This document shows positions 1 through 7,391 of a stretch of DNA of 14,741 bases, piece after piece (the first letter of the stretch is position 1; each line of letters starts with the position of its first letter). The position numbers and the translations under genes were made by a program. Source of the DNA: CALEUX01 sp037439945 (GTDB lineage: Bacteria; Bacteroidota; Bacteroidia; Bacteroidales; Marinilabiliaceae); NCBI GenBank assembly GCA_037439945.1, contig JBBIVA010000099.1, positions 1 through 14,741 on the forward strand, given 5' to 3'. Under the pieces are notes generated by a model. That model had not been told where the DNA came from, did no database searches, and worked only from the letters and a program-made list of their open reading frames with translations.

Positions 1-68
1 TGACCGTCATTAGAAATTAATAGTGTTAAGTTATTGATTACATGCCTTCTATTTTAACAAATCGCTAA

Positions 69-118
69 AGAAAAACTAAAAATTTGTAATCAGAAATGCT
101 TACAAATTAAGTTTTTCT
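69..118. repeat. Long imperfect inverted repeat
   Basis: AGAAAAACT (69-77) pairs with AGTTTTTCT (110-118), and AATTTGTAA (81-89) pairs with TTACAAATT (100-108). A small AAA/A internal loop separates the two helices and the loop is 10 nt, giving 18 base pairs in all. The outer arms are A-rich on the left and T-rich on the right, as in bidirectional intrinsic terminators of AT-rich genomes. The helix has few G:C pairs, so a terminator role is only inferred. Confidence 0.45.
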
Positions 119-240
119 AAAGCAGCCTGTACCGACTATTCGGTAGGGTTAATCCCGGCTAAGTAATTAGTTCATTGCCTTTCTAATGACTAATCCGGGT
201 TTAATAATCAGGGTAACTATAAAACGATTAAACAATAAAA

Positions 241-275
241 ATCGGAAGGCCTTCCTATGGGGATGACTTTCCGAT
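241..275 (-). terminator. Putative intrinsic terminator for the Fur-family gene
   Basis: On the minus strand, ATCGGAA (275-269) and TTCCGAT (247-241) form a 7-bp stem followed directly by TTTTATTGTT, a U-rich tail typical of intrinsic termination. The left part also contains the perfect 12-bp palindrome GGAAGGCCTTCC (244-255), which could fold instead. It lies about 120 bp downstream of the Fur-family stop codon, and no other minus-strand gene is in between. Confidence 0.45.
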
Positions 276-327
276 GTGTAAAATTAGTTATTATAAACGT
301 TAATTGAACCAAAAAGTAGTTTTATTT

Positions 328-365
328 CACACCGGTTCCAAATAAAATTATTTGATGCCGGTGTG
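328..365 (-). other. Two-step stem-loop just after the Fur-family stop codon
   Basis: CACACCGG (328-335) pairs with CCGGTGTG (358-365). Inside that, CAAATAA (339-345) pairs with TTATTTG (348-354). The two helices are separated by a 3x3 internal loop and closed by a 2-nt loop. No U-run follows on either strand, so it is not a textbook terminator; it may instead stabilise the 3' end of the fur transcript. A second CGGTGTG (387-393) could compete for the same CACACCG arm. Confidence 0.45.
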
Positions 366-397
366 ATTTGATTGTCAGTATTTTGTCGGTGTGCTAT

Positions 398-862
398 TTA
401 GTTCTTTGCTTTACATGTTTTACAAACCCCGTAAATGTAAAGGGAGTGGTGAACTATATCAAACTCCATTATTGAAGTAGCGTTGTTAAGAATTACCTGG
501 ATACTTGGATCACAAAACTCGGTAACACTACCGCAATTTGTACAAATTAAATGATCATGTTGTTTTGATTCAAAGGCTTTTTCGAATTGAGCAATATTTT
601 TACCAAACTGGTGTTTAATTACAAGTTTACAATCAAGCAAAAGGTCAATGGTGTTATACAATGTAGCCCTGCTTACCCTGTAATTTTTATTTTTCATAAA
701 AATATAGAGTGATTCAATATCAAAATGGCCGTCGCGACTGTAAATTTCGTCAAGAATAGCGTACCTCTCGGGAGTTTTGCGGTGTCCGTTTTTTTGAAGA
801 TATTCAGTGAAAATCTGCTTAACAATTTCTTTATTTCTGATCTTATCCATAATTAATCCCAT
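398..862 (-). CDS. Fur-family transcriptional regulator (Fur/PerR/Zur type)
   Basis: This is a DNA-binding metalloregulator of 154 residues, the usual size for the Fur superfamily. The winged helix spans about residues 12-85, with the recognition helix in RVSRATLYNTIDLL (62-75). The C-terminal dimerisation domain has two CxxC pairs, C107-C110 (CTNC) and C147-C150 (CKTC), which normally hold a structural zinc. HDH (102-104) and HH (138-139) are likely ligands of the regulatory metal. The sequence alone does not say whether it senses iron, zinc, manganese or peroxide. An in-frame ATG 12 nt downstream (ending at 850) follows GGGATTAATT and would remove MGLI, so it could be the true start. The gene follows rel with a 120-bp gap. 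I recall fur lying beside rel and near purA in Bacteroidales; purA is not in this window. Confidence 0.93.
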   Translation of the reverse strand: MGLIMDKIRNKEIVKQIFTEYLQKNGHRKTPERYAILDEIYSRDGHFDIESLYIFMKNKNYRVSRATLYNTIDLLLDCKLVIKHQFGKNIAQFEKAFESKQHDHLICTNCGSVTEFCDPSIQVILNNATSIMEFDIVHHSLYIYGVCKTCKAKN

Positions 863-982
863 TTAAAACAGCGATTTAAAAATAGGTAATTTTTGCCAAA
901 CTACGAAAGTTTATTTAGAATAAAACCAAATTTGAACAAGGGGGGGATTGGGATTAAATTATTGAAGGAATTGTCCGAAATG

Positions 983-3220
983 TTACATTCCAATTCGTTC
1001 CTGCCGTGTTACATTATGAACTCCTTTAATATTCATTATGTTGTAAATCAGATTGTTTAGGTCTTCCTTGTTGTGGATATAAAGGAAAATTGTTCCTTCA
1101 AATATTCCGTCATGGCTCTCGAAGTGAATTGACCGCATGTTAACGTTTTGGTCATCAGAAATCACTTTGGTTATTTTGCTTACAATCCCAATCTGATCGA
1201 TTCCGGAGATGTTAATCACAGCCAGAAAGGAAAGAATTTTGTGAGATTCCCAATTTGCTGAAATTATTTTATTTCCCTGGCTCGACATTAGCCTGATTGC
1301 AACCGGGCACTTCCTGGAGTGCAGTACCAGGGTTTCGTTATTATCAATATATCCCACAACATCATCTCCGGGAATTGGGTTACAACACCGTGCAATCTGA
1401 TATTTGTCGGTGGCCATATCGTCAGAGAGAACCATTGATTTTGGTTTGGCCCTGGGTTTAAGCTGCAACAAATTCCGGTTGGCTTTATTATCATTTTTAC
1501 CAAAGGAGAGGCGCCAGTAACGCACCCATTTGTTTATTGTTTTGTCACTTAAAATATCCTGAAGATTGTCTAACCTGATGCCACCCTTTCCAATTTTATA
1601 ATAGAGTTCGTCTTTTACTGATATATTGTAATGCGATTGCAGCTTTTTTAAAATTTTTGCGTTTGTAGTAAGTTTTTTTTGTTTAAGGGCATCGCCCAAC
1701 ATTTTTTCTCCTGCCTGTACAATTGCTTTTCTCTCTTTTTTAAATGCTTCCTTAATTCTGGATTTTGCTTTGGCCGTTGTTACATAATTAAGCCATTCAT
1801 ATTTTGGTGTTTGTTTTTCGGAGGTTAAAATTTCGACCTGGTCGCCGCTTTTAAGTTCATGGCTTAGGGGTACGAGTTTATAATTAACTTTGGCACCAAT
1901 GCATTTATAACCTATTTTTGTATGAATTTCAAATGCTAAATCAAGGGTTGTTGCTCCTTTAGGCATAATTTTCACATCCCCTTTGGGGGTAAAAATCATC
2001 ATTTCAGAGCTAAACAGGTTAAGTTTGAAGTCATCAAGAAACTCAAGGGAGTCAGATTCTGGATTTTCAAGTATTTCACGAATTCTTTTTAACCAGTTGT
2101 CGAGTTCTGATTCTTTATCCTGTTGGCCCTTATATTTCCAATGTGCTGCGAATCCTCTTTCGGCAATTTCGTCCATTCTTTGGCTACGGATTTGAATTTC
2201 GACCCAGCGTCCGGCCGTTCCCATAACAGTTGCATGAAGGGCTTCGTAACCGTTTGCTTTTGGCACGCTAACCCAATCGCGCAACCGGTCGGGTTTTGGT
2301 TTATATATATCTGTAATAATTGAGTATATATTCCAACACTGTGCCTTTTCTGGTATTCCAGGTTTTGGTTTAAACACAATACGTAAAGCAAGCAAATCGT
2401 ATATTTCATCAAATGGAACCTGTTTTTTCTGCATTTTTGTCCAAATTGAGAATATTGATTTTGGACGCCCTTTTATATCAAATTCATATCCCTCTTTTGT
2501 AAGGTTGTCGATAATAGGTAAAGAAAATCTTGTGATCAGGTGGTCGTTACGGGTTTGATATTCCTGAAGTTTTGACAATAAATCGTTATAAACTTTTGGA
2601 TGTTCGTATTTAAGGCTTAAATCCTCGAGTTCAGATTTAAGGGCATATAAACCGAGCCTATGGGCAAGAGGGGCATAAATAAAAAGTGTTTCACCGGCAA
2701 TTTTAAGTTTTTTATGTTCAGGGAGTGAGTCGAGGGTTCGCATATTGTGTAAACGATCGGCCAGTTTTATTAAAATAACCCTGACATCTTCAACCATTGT
2801 AAGGAGGAGTTTTCTGAAGTTTTCAGCCTGTCTTGATTTTGTTTGGTCAAATGCCCCTTCCAGTTTTGTTAACCCATCAACAATAGATGCAACCTTATCG
2901 CCAAAAATATTTTGAATATCTTCAATTGTATAATCAGTATCCTCAACCACATCATGAAGTAAAGCTGCTGAAATACCTTTAGAACCAAGGCCTATTTCTT
3001 CGGCAACAATTTTTGCCACAGCCAAAGGGTGCATAATATACAGCTCACCTGATTTACGTCGTACCCCCTGATGTGCAACCAAAGCAACCTCAAAAGCTTT
3101 ATAAATAAGCTTATGATCTTCAACAGACTGGCAGCGGGTGCATAAACGCACTATCTCATCAAGCTGTCTTTTAGCCTGTTGCTCCTCTGTAATTCTTGTG
3201 TCAACTGATGTGTTGCCCAT
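983..3220 (-). CDS. Bifunctional (p)ppGpp synthetase/hydrolase, Rel/SpoT family
   Basis: This makes and degrades the stringent-response alarmone (p)ppGpp in the cytoplasm, probably while bound to ribosomes. The 745-aa protein has the full long-RSH layout. The HD hydrolase domain (about 25-200) has H50, H64, HDVVEDT (89-95) and LADRLHNMRTL (153-163). The synthetase domain (about 250-365) has GRPKSIFSIW, YDLLALRIV and KANGYEALH. The TGS domain is at about 405-468. A CC-type zinc finger has RCCNPIPGD at 611-619. A C-terminal ACT domain is at about 668-740. The motif RLRD (312-315) matches the basic RxKD type of bifunctional enzymes, not the acidic ExDD of RelA-only synthetases, and the hydrolase motif is intact. 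I therefore infer both activities. The ATG at 3220 gives the expected N-terminus. The Fur-family gene follows on the same strand. Confidence 0.95.
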   Translation of the reverse strand: MGNTSVDTRITEEQQAKRQLDEIVRLCTRCQSVEDHKLIYKAFEVALVAHQGVRRKSGELYIMHPLAVAKIVAEEIGLGSKGISAALLHDVVEDTDYTIEDIQNIFGDKVASIVDGLTKLEGAFDQTKSRQAENFRKLLLTMVEDVRVILIKLADRLHNMRTLDSLPEHKKLKIAGETLFIYAPLAHRLGLYALKSELEDLSLKYEHPKVYNDLLSKLQEYQTRNDHLITRFSLPIIDNLTKEGYEFDIKGRPKSIFSIWTKMQKKQVPFDEIYDLLALRIVFKPKPGIPEKAQCWNIYSIITDIYKPKPDRLRDWVSVPKANGYEALHATVMGTAGRWVEIQIRSQRMDEIAERGFAAHWKYKGQQDKESELDNWLKRIREILENPESDSLEFLDDFKLNLFSSEMMIFTPKGDVKIMPKGATTLDLAFEIHTKIGYKCIGAKVNYKLVPLSHELKSGDQVEILTSEKQTPKYEWLNYVTTAKAKSRIKEAFKKERKAIVQAGEKMLGDALKQKKLTTNAKILKKLQSHYNISVKDELYYKIGKGGIRLDNLQDILSDKTINKWVRYWRLSFGKNDNKANRNLLQLKPRAKPKSMVLSDDMATDKYQIARCCNPIPGDDVVGYIDNNETLVLHSRKCPVAIRLMSSQGNKIISANWESHKILSFLAVINISGIDQIGIVSKITKVISDDQNVNMRSIHFESHDGIFEGTIFLYIHNKEDLNNLIYNIMNIKGVHNVTRQERIGM

Positions 3221-3529
3221 TAAGCTAAAAATACAATTTTACGACCATTAATTATTCAAAATTAACCTTGGTTTAAAACCCCATAATAAACAAAAGCACC
3301 AAAATAGATAAAAGCACTAATTTAGGTTTTTCATTTGATTACGCAAATTAAACTGCTTTGTTATAAAATTACACCTGTATAACTTATATTTTATAATTGT
3401 TTACAGCTATAATTGATCGATAAAAAAAAGGTTAGGTTTAAATTAAAACAATTTAAAGGTTAAAATGCTCATAAAGGTTTATAATTGGTGAAATTATTAT
3501 TTTCTAAATTGTTCAATGATTTTTCATTA
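3221..3529. other. Intergenic region between the M16 pair and rel
   Basis: This is a 309-bp AT-rich stretch with no plausible gene on either strand. It must contain the 3' end of the M16 transcript and the promoter of rel. The only features I can point to are a possible rel -7 box (3257-3264), two copies of AAAAGCAC at 3292-3299 and 3310-3317, and a weak AATGA/TCATT hairpin at 3515-3528. I see no convincing intrinsic terminator. Confidence 0.5.
3257..3264 (-). promoter_or_regulatory. Possible -7 box of the rel promoter
   Basis: On the minus strand TAATTTTG matches the Bacteroidota -7 consensus TAnnTTTG and ends 36 nt upstream of the rel start codon. The nearest upstream TTTG is about 26 nt away, longer than the usual 19-21 nt for the -33 element. 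The call is tentative. Confidence 0.3.
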
Positions 3530-4816
3530 TTAAACCCCAGCCACAACAGTATAAAAATCTGATGGTTTAAGATATTGAGAAGCAATATTCATTATTTCAT
3601 CGGGTGTAATAGTTTTTATTTGCTTACTCATTTGTGAATAAAAATCAAAATCCAATCCTAACTCAAGAATGGTACGATAAATATCGGCAGTGGAAAAAGG
3701 TCCGTCAAAATTTCGTAATAATTCGCCAAGCATATAGTTTTTCACCAATTGAAGTTCTGATTCTGAAACAGGTTCGTTAATCAGGCGCTCCATTTCGAAA
3801 AAAATTGCATTTGTTGCCTCCTGTCGCATATCACCTTTTACTTCAGAGGCTATCATCCACATACCTCCCTTTTGGTATGGCAAAACTGATGAACCTATAC
3901 CGTATGTCAGCCCTTTCTCTTCACGAACAGAGGTCATTAAGCGTGAACCGAAATAGCCTCCAAGTATTGTATTAACAATTTGAATGGCAATGAAATCTGG
4001 GTGATGGTTGTTAAACAGCGGACGACCAATGCGGAGTGCAGACTGCAAAGCACCTTTTCGTTCAATTAAATGGAATTTTTGTTTAGATGGCTGGATTTCA
4101 TCAATACCATTTTGGCTATAGGGACCCGGCATCCAGTTAAGGGACCCGAAGTGACCTGACAATAGGTTCTCAAAATCATTTCCGGGCTGGCCAGCAACAA
4201 TAATTCGGCATTCGTGGGGTGTATAGGCATCCTTATAAAAGGCTTTAATTGATTGAAGGTTAATAGTATCAAAATGGGTAAGCTCAAGTTTACGGCCGTA
4301 AGGATGTTCTTCTCCAAAAATTACCTGCCCGAATTTTCGTGCTGCAATGGTTTTAACCCTATCAGACTCGATTATATGCTCCTGCCTTCGTTTATCAATA
4401 TATATTTCAAATTCAACAGGGTCAAAAACGGCATTTTTTACAATATCTTCAACCAAAGGGATTAATATGGGTAAATGACAGCTAAGGCAAAAAAGAGTAA
4501 TTATCGAGTTATGATGATAAGTTTGTGCGTTTAAATAGGCCCCATAAAAATCAAGTAACTCTGAAATCTGGGCAGATGAGCGTGTTGATGTTCCTTCAAG
4601 TAGCAGGTTTGCAACAGTTGAAGCCAAAAGCGGAACTCCCGCCTGCACCGAACCGGCCGGAAAAACCCAATCGATACGTGTTACATCCTGGCTTCCTGCC
4701 TCAATTAAAGAAACCTGAATACCATTAGGCAGTTTAAATTCCTTTACTGTAAGAAAATCTATATCATCAATGGGCGCAAATCCCGGGCCTTTTACCCTGT
4801 CTAAGTTTGTTAGCAT
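3530..4816 (-). CDS. M16 family zinc-peptidase homologue, non-catalytic partner
   Basis: This 428-residue protein belongs to the M16 (pitrilysin/MPP-like) family. Where the catalytic subunit has HxxEH, it reads GVPLLASTVANLLLEGT (60-76), with no zinc-binding His-Glu-His, so it should not cleave peptides by itself. It keeps the Arg/Tyr pair in REEKGLTY (R298, Y305) and the LGGYFGSRL segment (285-293). In heterodimeric bacterial M16B peptidases the inactive subunit supplies the Arg/Tyr pair for substrate binding. It lies 47 bp downstream of a catalytic M16 gene on the same strand, so the two probably form one operon and one complex. No signal peptide is visible, so a cytoplasmic location is inferred. 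The substrate is unknown. Confidence 0.9.
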   Translation of the reverse strand: MLTNLDRVKGPGFAPIDDIDFLTVKEFKLPNGIQVSLIEAGSQDVTRIDWVFPAGSVQAGVPLLASTVANLLLEGTSTRSSAQISELLDFYGAYLNAQTYHHNSIITLFCLSCHLPILIPLVEDIVKNAVFDPVEFEIYIDKRRQEHIIESDRVKTIAARKFGQVIFGEEHPYGRKLELTHFDTINLQSIKAFYKDAYTPHECRIIVAGQPGNDFENLLSGHFGSLNWMPGPYSQNGIDEIQPSKQKFHLIERKGALQSALRIGRPLFNNHHPDFIAIQIVNTILGGYFGSRLMTSVREEKGLTYGIGSSVLPYQKGGMWMIASEVKGDMRQEATNAIFFEMERLINEPVSESELQLVKNYMLGELLRNFDGPFSTADIYRTILELGLDFDFYSQMSKQIKTITPDEIMNIASQYLKPSDFYTVVAGV

Positions 4817-4863
4817 CAGCGAATAATTTGTAAACTTTTATATTTTTAGTTGTTTTGTTTTTG

Positions 4864-6108
4864 TTAATTTGTATTTCCGGCCAAATAATGCAGTGTTGAG
4901 CTGTTTTCTTTTCTAAAAATAGCCTGGGCGCTTTCCTTAATCTGATTTAGTGAAACTGCATTGTAGTTTTCGGTTTCCTTATTAATATCATTGGCATCAC
5001 CAAGCAACTCATACTGACCAATATTCATGGCTTTATTCAAAAAACTTATTTCTGAAAAAACAAGGTTTGAAATTATCTTATTTTTTACCTTTTCCAATTC
5101 ATAGGCGGAAACACCACCATTGGTAACTATTGAGAGTTGTTGCCAAATTGCTTCTTCAGCCTTTTCAATTGTTATTCCGGGCATTAAACGGCCAGTAACA
5201 GTAAAAAGACCCGGGTCAACATCGCCCGAAATAAAGGCATTTACGTCAGAAAATATCCTTTGTTCCTTAATTAATGATTGTATAAGTCGCGAGGATTGAC
5301 CGTTTGATAATATATCCGATAAAAGGTCGGTTGCGAAAAAATCAGGGTCTTTGCGGCCTCCGCAATGAAAACTAATATTTATAAGGTGTGCAGGTACCTG
5401 TCTGGTAACAGATAAACGGCGAATTTCATTTTGGGCGGGTTCCACGGGCAGGTTACGAACCGGCACATCCCTGGCGGGTATTTGGCCAAACCATTTTTCG
5501 GCAAAACGGAAAACTTCATCTGTATTAACATGCCCCGATACTGATAAAACTGCATTATTTGGGGCATAGTGTCGAAAAAAGAAATTTTTTACATCACTTA
5601 ATTTGGCGTCAGCTATATGTGAAATTTCCTTACCAATTGTTGACCATTTATAAGGGTGGACTTTAAATGCCATGGGCCTTACCAACAATGAAATATCTCC
5701 ATAAGGCTGGTTCAGGTAACGCTGTTTAAATTCTTCTATCACAACTTTTCTTTGAATATCGAGACTTTTTTCGTTGAAATTAAGTTCAAGCATACGGTCT
5801 GATTCAAGCCAAAAAGCCGTTTCAATATTTCCGGCCGGCAATGTTAAATAGTAATTTGTAAAATCGTTGCTTGTCCATGCATTGTTTTCACCACCAACTT
5901 GTTGAACAGGTTCGTCGTAGGAGGGGATGTTTTTACTTCCGCCAAACATTAAATGTTCGAAAAGGTGAGCAAAACCGGTTTGATTGGGATTTTCATCACG
6001 GGCCCCTACGTCGTAAATAATGTTCACTGCAGCCATAGGTGTTGTTTTATCGGGGTGAACTAATACACGTAATCCGTTGGAGAGTTTGTGTTTAAATATT
6101 TCGATCAT
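4864..6108 (-). CDS. M16 family zinc metallopeptidase, catalytic subunit
   Basis: This is a predicted zinc endopeptidase of 414 residues. The inverted zinc motif HLFEH (48-52) is intact: H48 and H52 bind zinc and E51 activates water. The third ligand is probably one of the glutamates in KVVIEEF (E125/E126). The second M16 domain carries SSRLIQSLIKEQ but lacks the Arg/Tyr pair, as expected for a catalytic chain that works with an inactive partner. That partner is the next gene, 47 bp downstream. The N-terminus MIEIFKHKLSNGLRV begins directly with the first M16 strand and shows no signal peptide, so I infer a cytoplasmic enzyme. Such enzymes degrade peptides or process small proteins; the substrate here is unknown. 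A heptad repeat array fills the sequence just upstream of the start codon. Confidence 0.93.
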   Translation of the reverse strand: MIEIFKHKLSNGLRVLVHPDKTTPMAAVNIIYDVGARDENPNQTGFAHLFEHLMFGGSKNIPSYDEPVQQVGGENNAWTSNDFTNYYLTLPAGNIETAFWLESDRMLELNFNEKSLDIQRKVVIEEFKQRYLNQPYGDISLLVRPMAFKVHPYKWSTIGKEISHIADAKLSDVKNFFFRHYAPNNAVLSVSGHVNTDEVFRFAEKWFGQIPARDVPVRNLPVEPAQNEIRRLSVTRQVPAHLINISFHCGGRKDPDFFATDLLSDILSNGQSSRLIQSLIKEQRIFSDVNAFISGDVDPGLFTVTGRLMPGITIEKAEEAIWQQLSIVTNGGVSAYELEKVKNKIISNLVFSEISFLNKAMNIGQYELLGDANDINKETENYNAVSLNQIKESAQAIFRKENSSTLHYLAGNTN

Positions 6109-6119
6109 TTGAGAGGTTT

Positions 6120-6168
6120 TAGCTGGTAATTGTTAGGTGTTAGTTATTAGTTATTAGCTTTTAGTTAT
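6120..6168. repeat. Heptad tandem repeat array (TAGYTNN x7) upstream of the M16 pair
   Basis: Read on the plus strand there are seven consecutive 7-bp units: TAGCTGG, TAATTGT, TAGGTGT, TAGTTAT, TAGTTAT, TAGCTTT and TAGTTAT. All are in perfect register. The array occupies most of the 86-bp gap between the flavoprotein stop and the M16 start, ending 11 bp from the M16 start codon. The same unit family occurs in the larger array at 13077-13181. Confidence 0.75.
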
Positions 6169-6194
6169 TTGGGTAAACGGTTATGTATTTTTTT

Positions 6195-7142
6195 CTACAG
6201 AATTGGAGATATTTTGCCAGCAGCCTTTTTATATTCATCTATTAGATTTTCGAAAATTGTTTCAACCGGTTCAATTTTATTTATCATAGCGGCTACTTGT
6301 CCAATTTCCAATTCGCCATTTTCCAGATCACCATCAAAGATGCCTTTTTTTGCACGGCCTTTACCAAGTATTTCCCTAAGTTCTGTTTCAGATGCGCATC
6401 GGTTTTCGGCTTCTTTAATAATATGGTAAAACCTGTTATTAAGTAACCGTACAGGGGCGAGTTTTTTTAATGATAACATTGTTTCCCCCTCCTGTGAATT
6501 AATAGCAAATTCTTTAAAAGCCTGATGTGCTGACGATTCGGCAGACAAGGCAAATAGAGAGCCAATTTGAACGCCATCAGCTCCCAAAGCCATTGCAGCC
6601 AGTATCTGGTTACCCGATGCTATACCTCCGGCAGCAATTAAAGGTAATGTTGTCGCTTTTTTTATAAGCGGAATAAGTGCCATAGTAGTTGTTTCTTCCC
6701 GTCCGTTATGTCCACCGGCTTCAAATCCCTCGGCTACAATGGCATCAACTCCGGCCTCTTCACATTTACCGGCAAACCTGCTATTTGATACTACATGTAC
6801 CACAGTGATACCCTTATTTTTAAGATAACCGGTCCATTTGGCGGGACTTCCGGCCGAGGTAAAAACAATTTTTACTTCCTCTTTAACAATAACTTCCATA
6901 AGTTTATCTATTTCAGGATATAACAATGGAACATTAACTCCCCAAGGTTTATTGGTGGCCGTTTTCATTTTTTGTATATGGTACAGAAGAGTTTCAGGAT
7001 GCATGCTTCCGGCACCCAACAAGCCTAAGCCTCCGCAGTTACTAACCGCAGATGCAAGTCCCCACCCACTGCACCAAACCATTCCTCCCTGAATTACAGG
7101 ATATTGAATGTTAAATAACCTGCAAATAATATTGTTAGGCAT
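6195..7142 (-). CDS. Nitronate monooxygenase / FabK-like FMN-dependent TIM-barrel protein
   Basis: This 315-aa protein belongs to the nitropropane dioxygenase family, which includes class I nitronate monooxygenases and FabK enoyl-ACP reductases. Motifs in order: PVIQGGM (15-21) at the start of the barrel; GGLGLLGAG (37-45) near the flavin; EAGGHNG (141-147) with the likely catalytic H145; AAGGIASG (170-177), which binds the FMN phosphate; and GADGVQIGSLF (187-197). The last motif has GSLF where many relatives have GTRF. Either the detoxification of nitronates or a reductase role in fatty-acid synthesis fits, and sequence alone does not separate them. The gene stands alone between the kinase remnant and the M16 pair. 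It has a good -7 box 32 nt upstream. Confidence 0.88.
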   Translation of the reverse strand: MPNNIICRLFNIQYPVIQGGMVWCSGWGLASAVSNCGGLGLLGAGSMHPETLLYHIQKMKTATNKPWGVNVPLLYPEIDKLMEVIVKEEVKIVFTSAGSPAKWTGYLKNKGITVVHVVSNSRFAGKCEEAGVDAIVAEGFEAGGHNGREETTTMALIPLIKKATTLPLIAAGGIASGNQILAAMALGADGVQIGSLFALSAESSAHQAFKEFAINSQEGETMLSLKKLAPVRLLNNRFYHIIKEAENRCASETELREILGKGRAKKGIFDGDLENGELEIGQVAAMINKIEPVETIFENLIDEYKKAAGKISPIL

Positions 7143-7174
7143 TTTTCGCTATTTATTAAATGAATTTGAACCAA

Positions 7175-7182
7175 CAAAGATA
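7175..7182 (-). promoter_or_regulatory. Putative -7 promoter element of the flavoprotein gene
   Basis: TATCTTTG on the minus strand is an exact match to TAnnTTTG and lies 32 nt upstream of the start codon at 7142. That spacing leaves a leader of roughly 25 nt. No clear TTTG is present at the -33 distance. Confidence 0.45.
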
Positions 7183-7391
7183 GGAATTGTAGATTTATGA
7201 ATTTGTTTAATCTTTTTATTATTGTTTGTTTACACTATGGCCCAAAATTCAGAAACCTTCAATTTTTAATATTCTCTGATTGTGATATTTAAACTCATTT
7301 ACTTAATATCCGGAACTTGATATTAACAAGTAACGTAATTTGGGACAGAGTTTGTTAACATATGGGATTTTTTTACTCATTAATACTGTAG

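Larger units (their letters stand above)
1..397. other. Gene-free, hairpin-rich region downstream of the Fur-family gene
   Basis: I see no coding sequence here on either strand and no tRNA. The stretch holds at least five inverted repeats: 69-89 with 100-118, 131-135 with 140-144, 154-170 with 183-199 (14 of 17 positions pair), 241-247 with 269-275, and 328-335 with 358-365. It lies 3' of the minus-strand Fur-family gene, so part of it probably serves as terminator and 3' UTR for that gene. The remainder could belong to a convergent or colinear gene outside the window, or to a small structured RNA. I cannot decide between these from sequence alone. Confidence 0.5.

Noticed and set aside
940..946. 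Run of seven G between rel and the Fur-family gene, as a possible phase-variation tract
   Set aside because: It is short, outside coding sequence and not placed within an identifiable promoter, so there is no evidence of switching.
3292..3317. Direct repeat AAAAGCAC, two copies 18 bp apart
   Set aside because: Two 8-bp copies in AT-rich DNA are plausible by chance, and no third copy or operator symmetry is seen.
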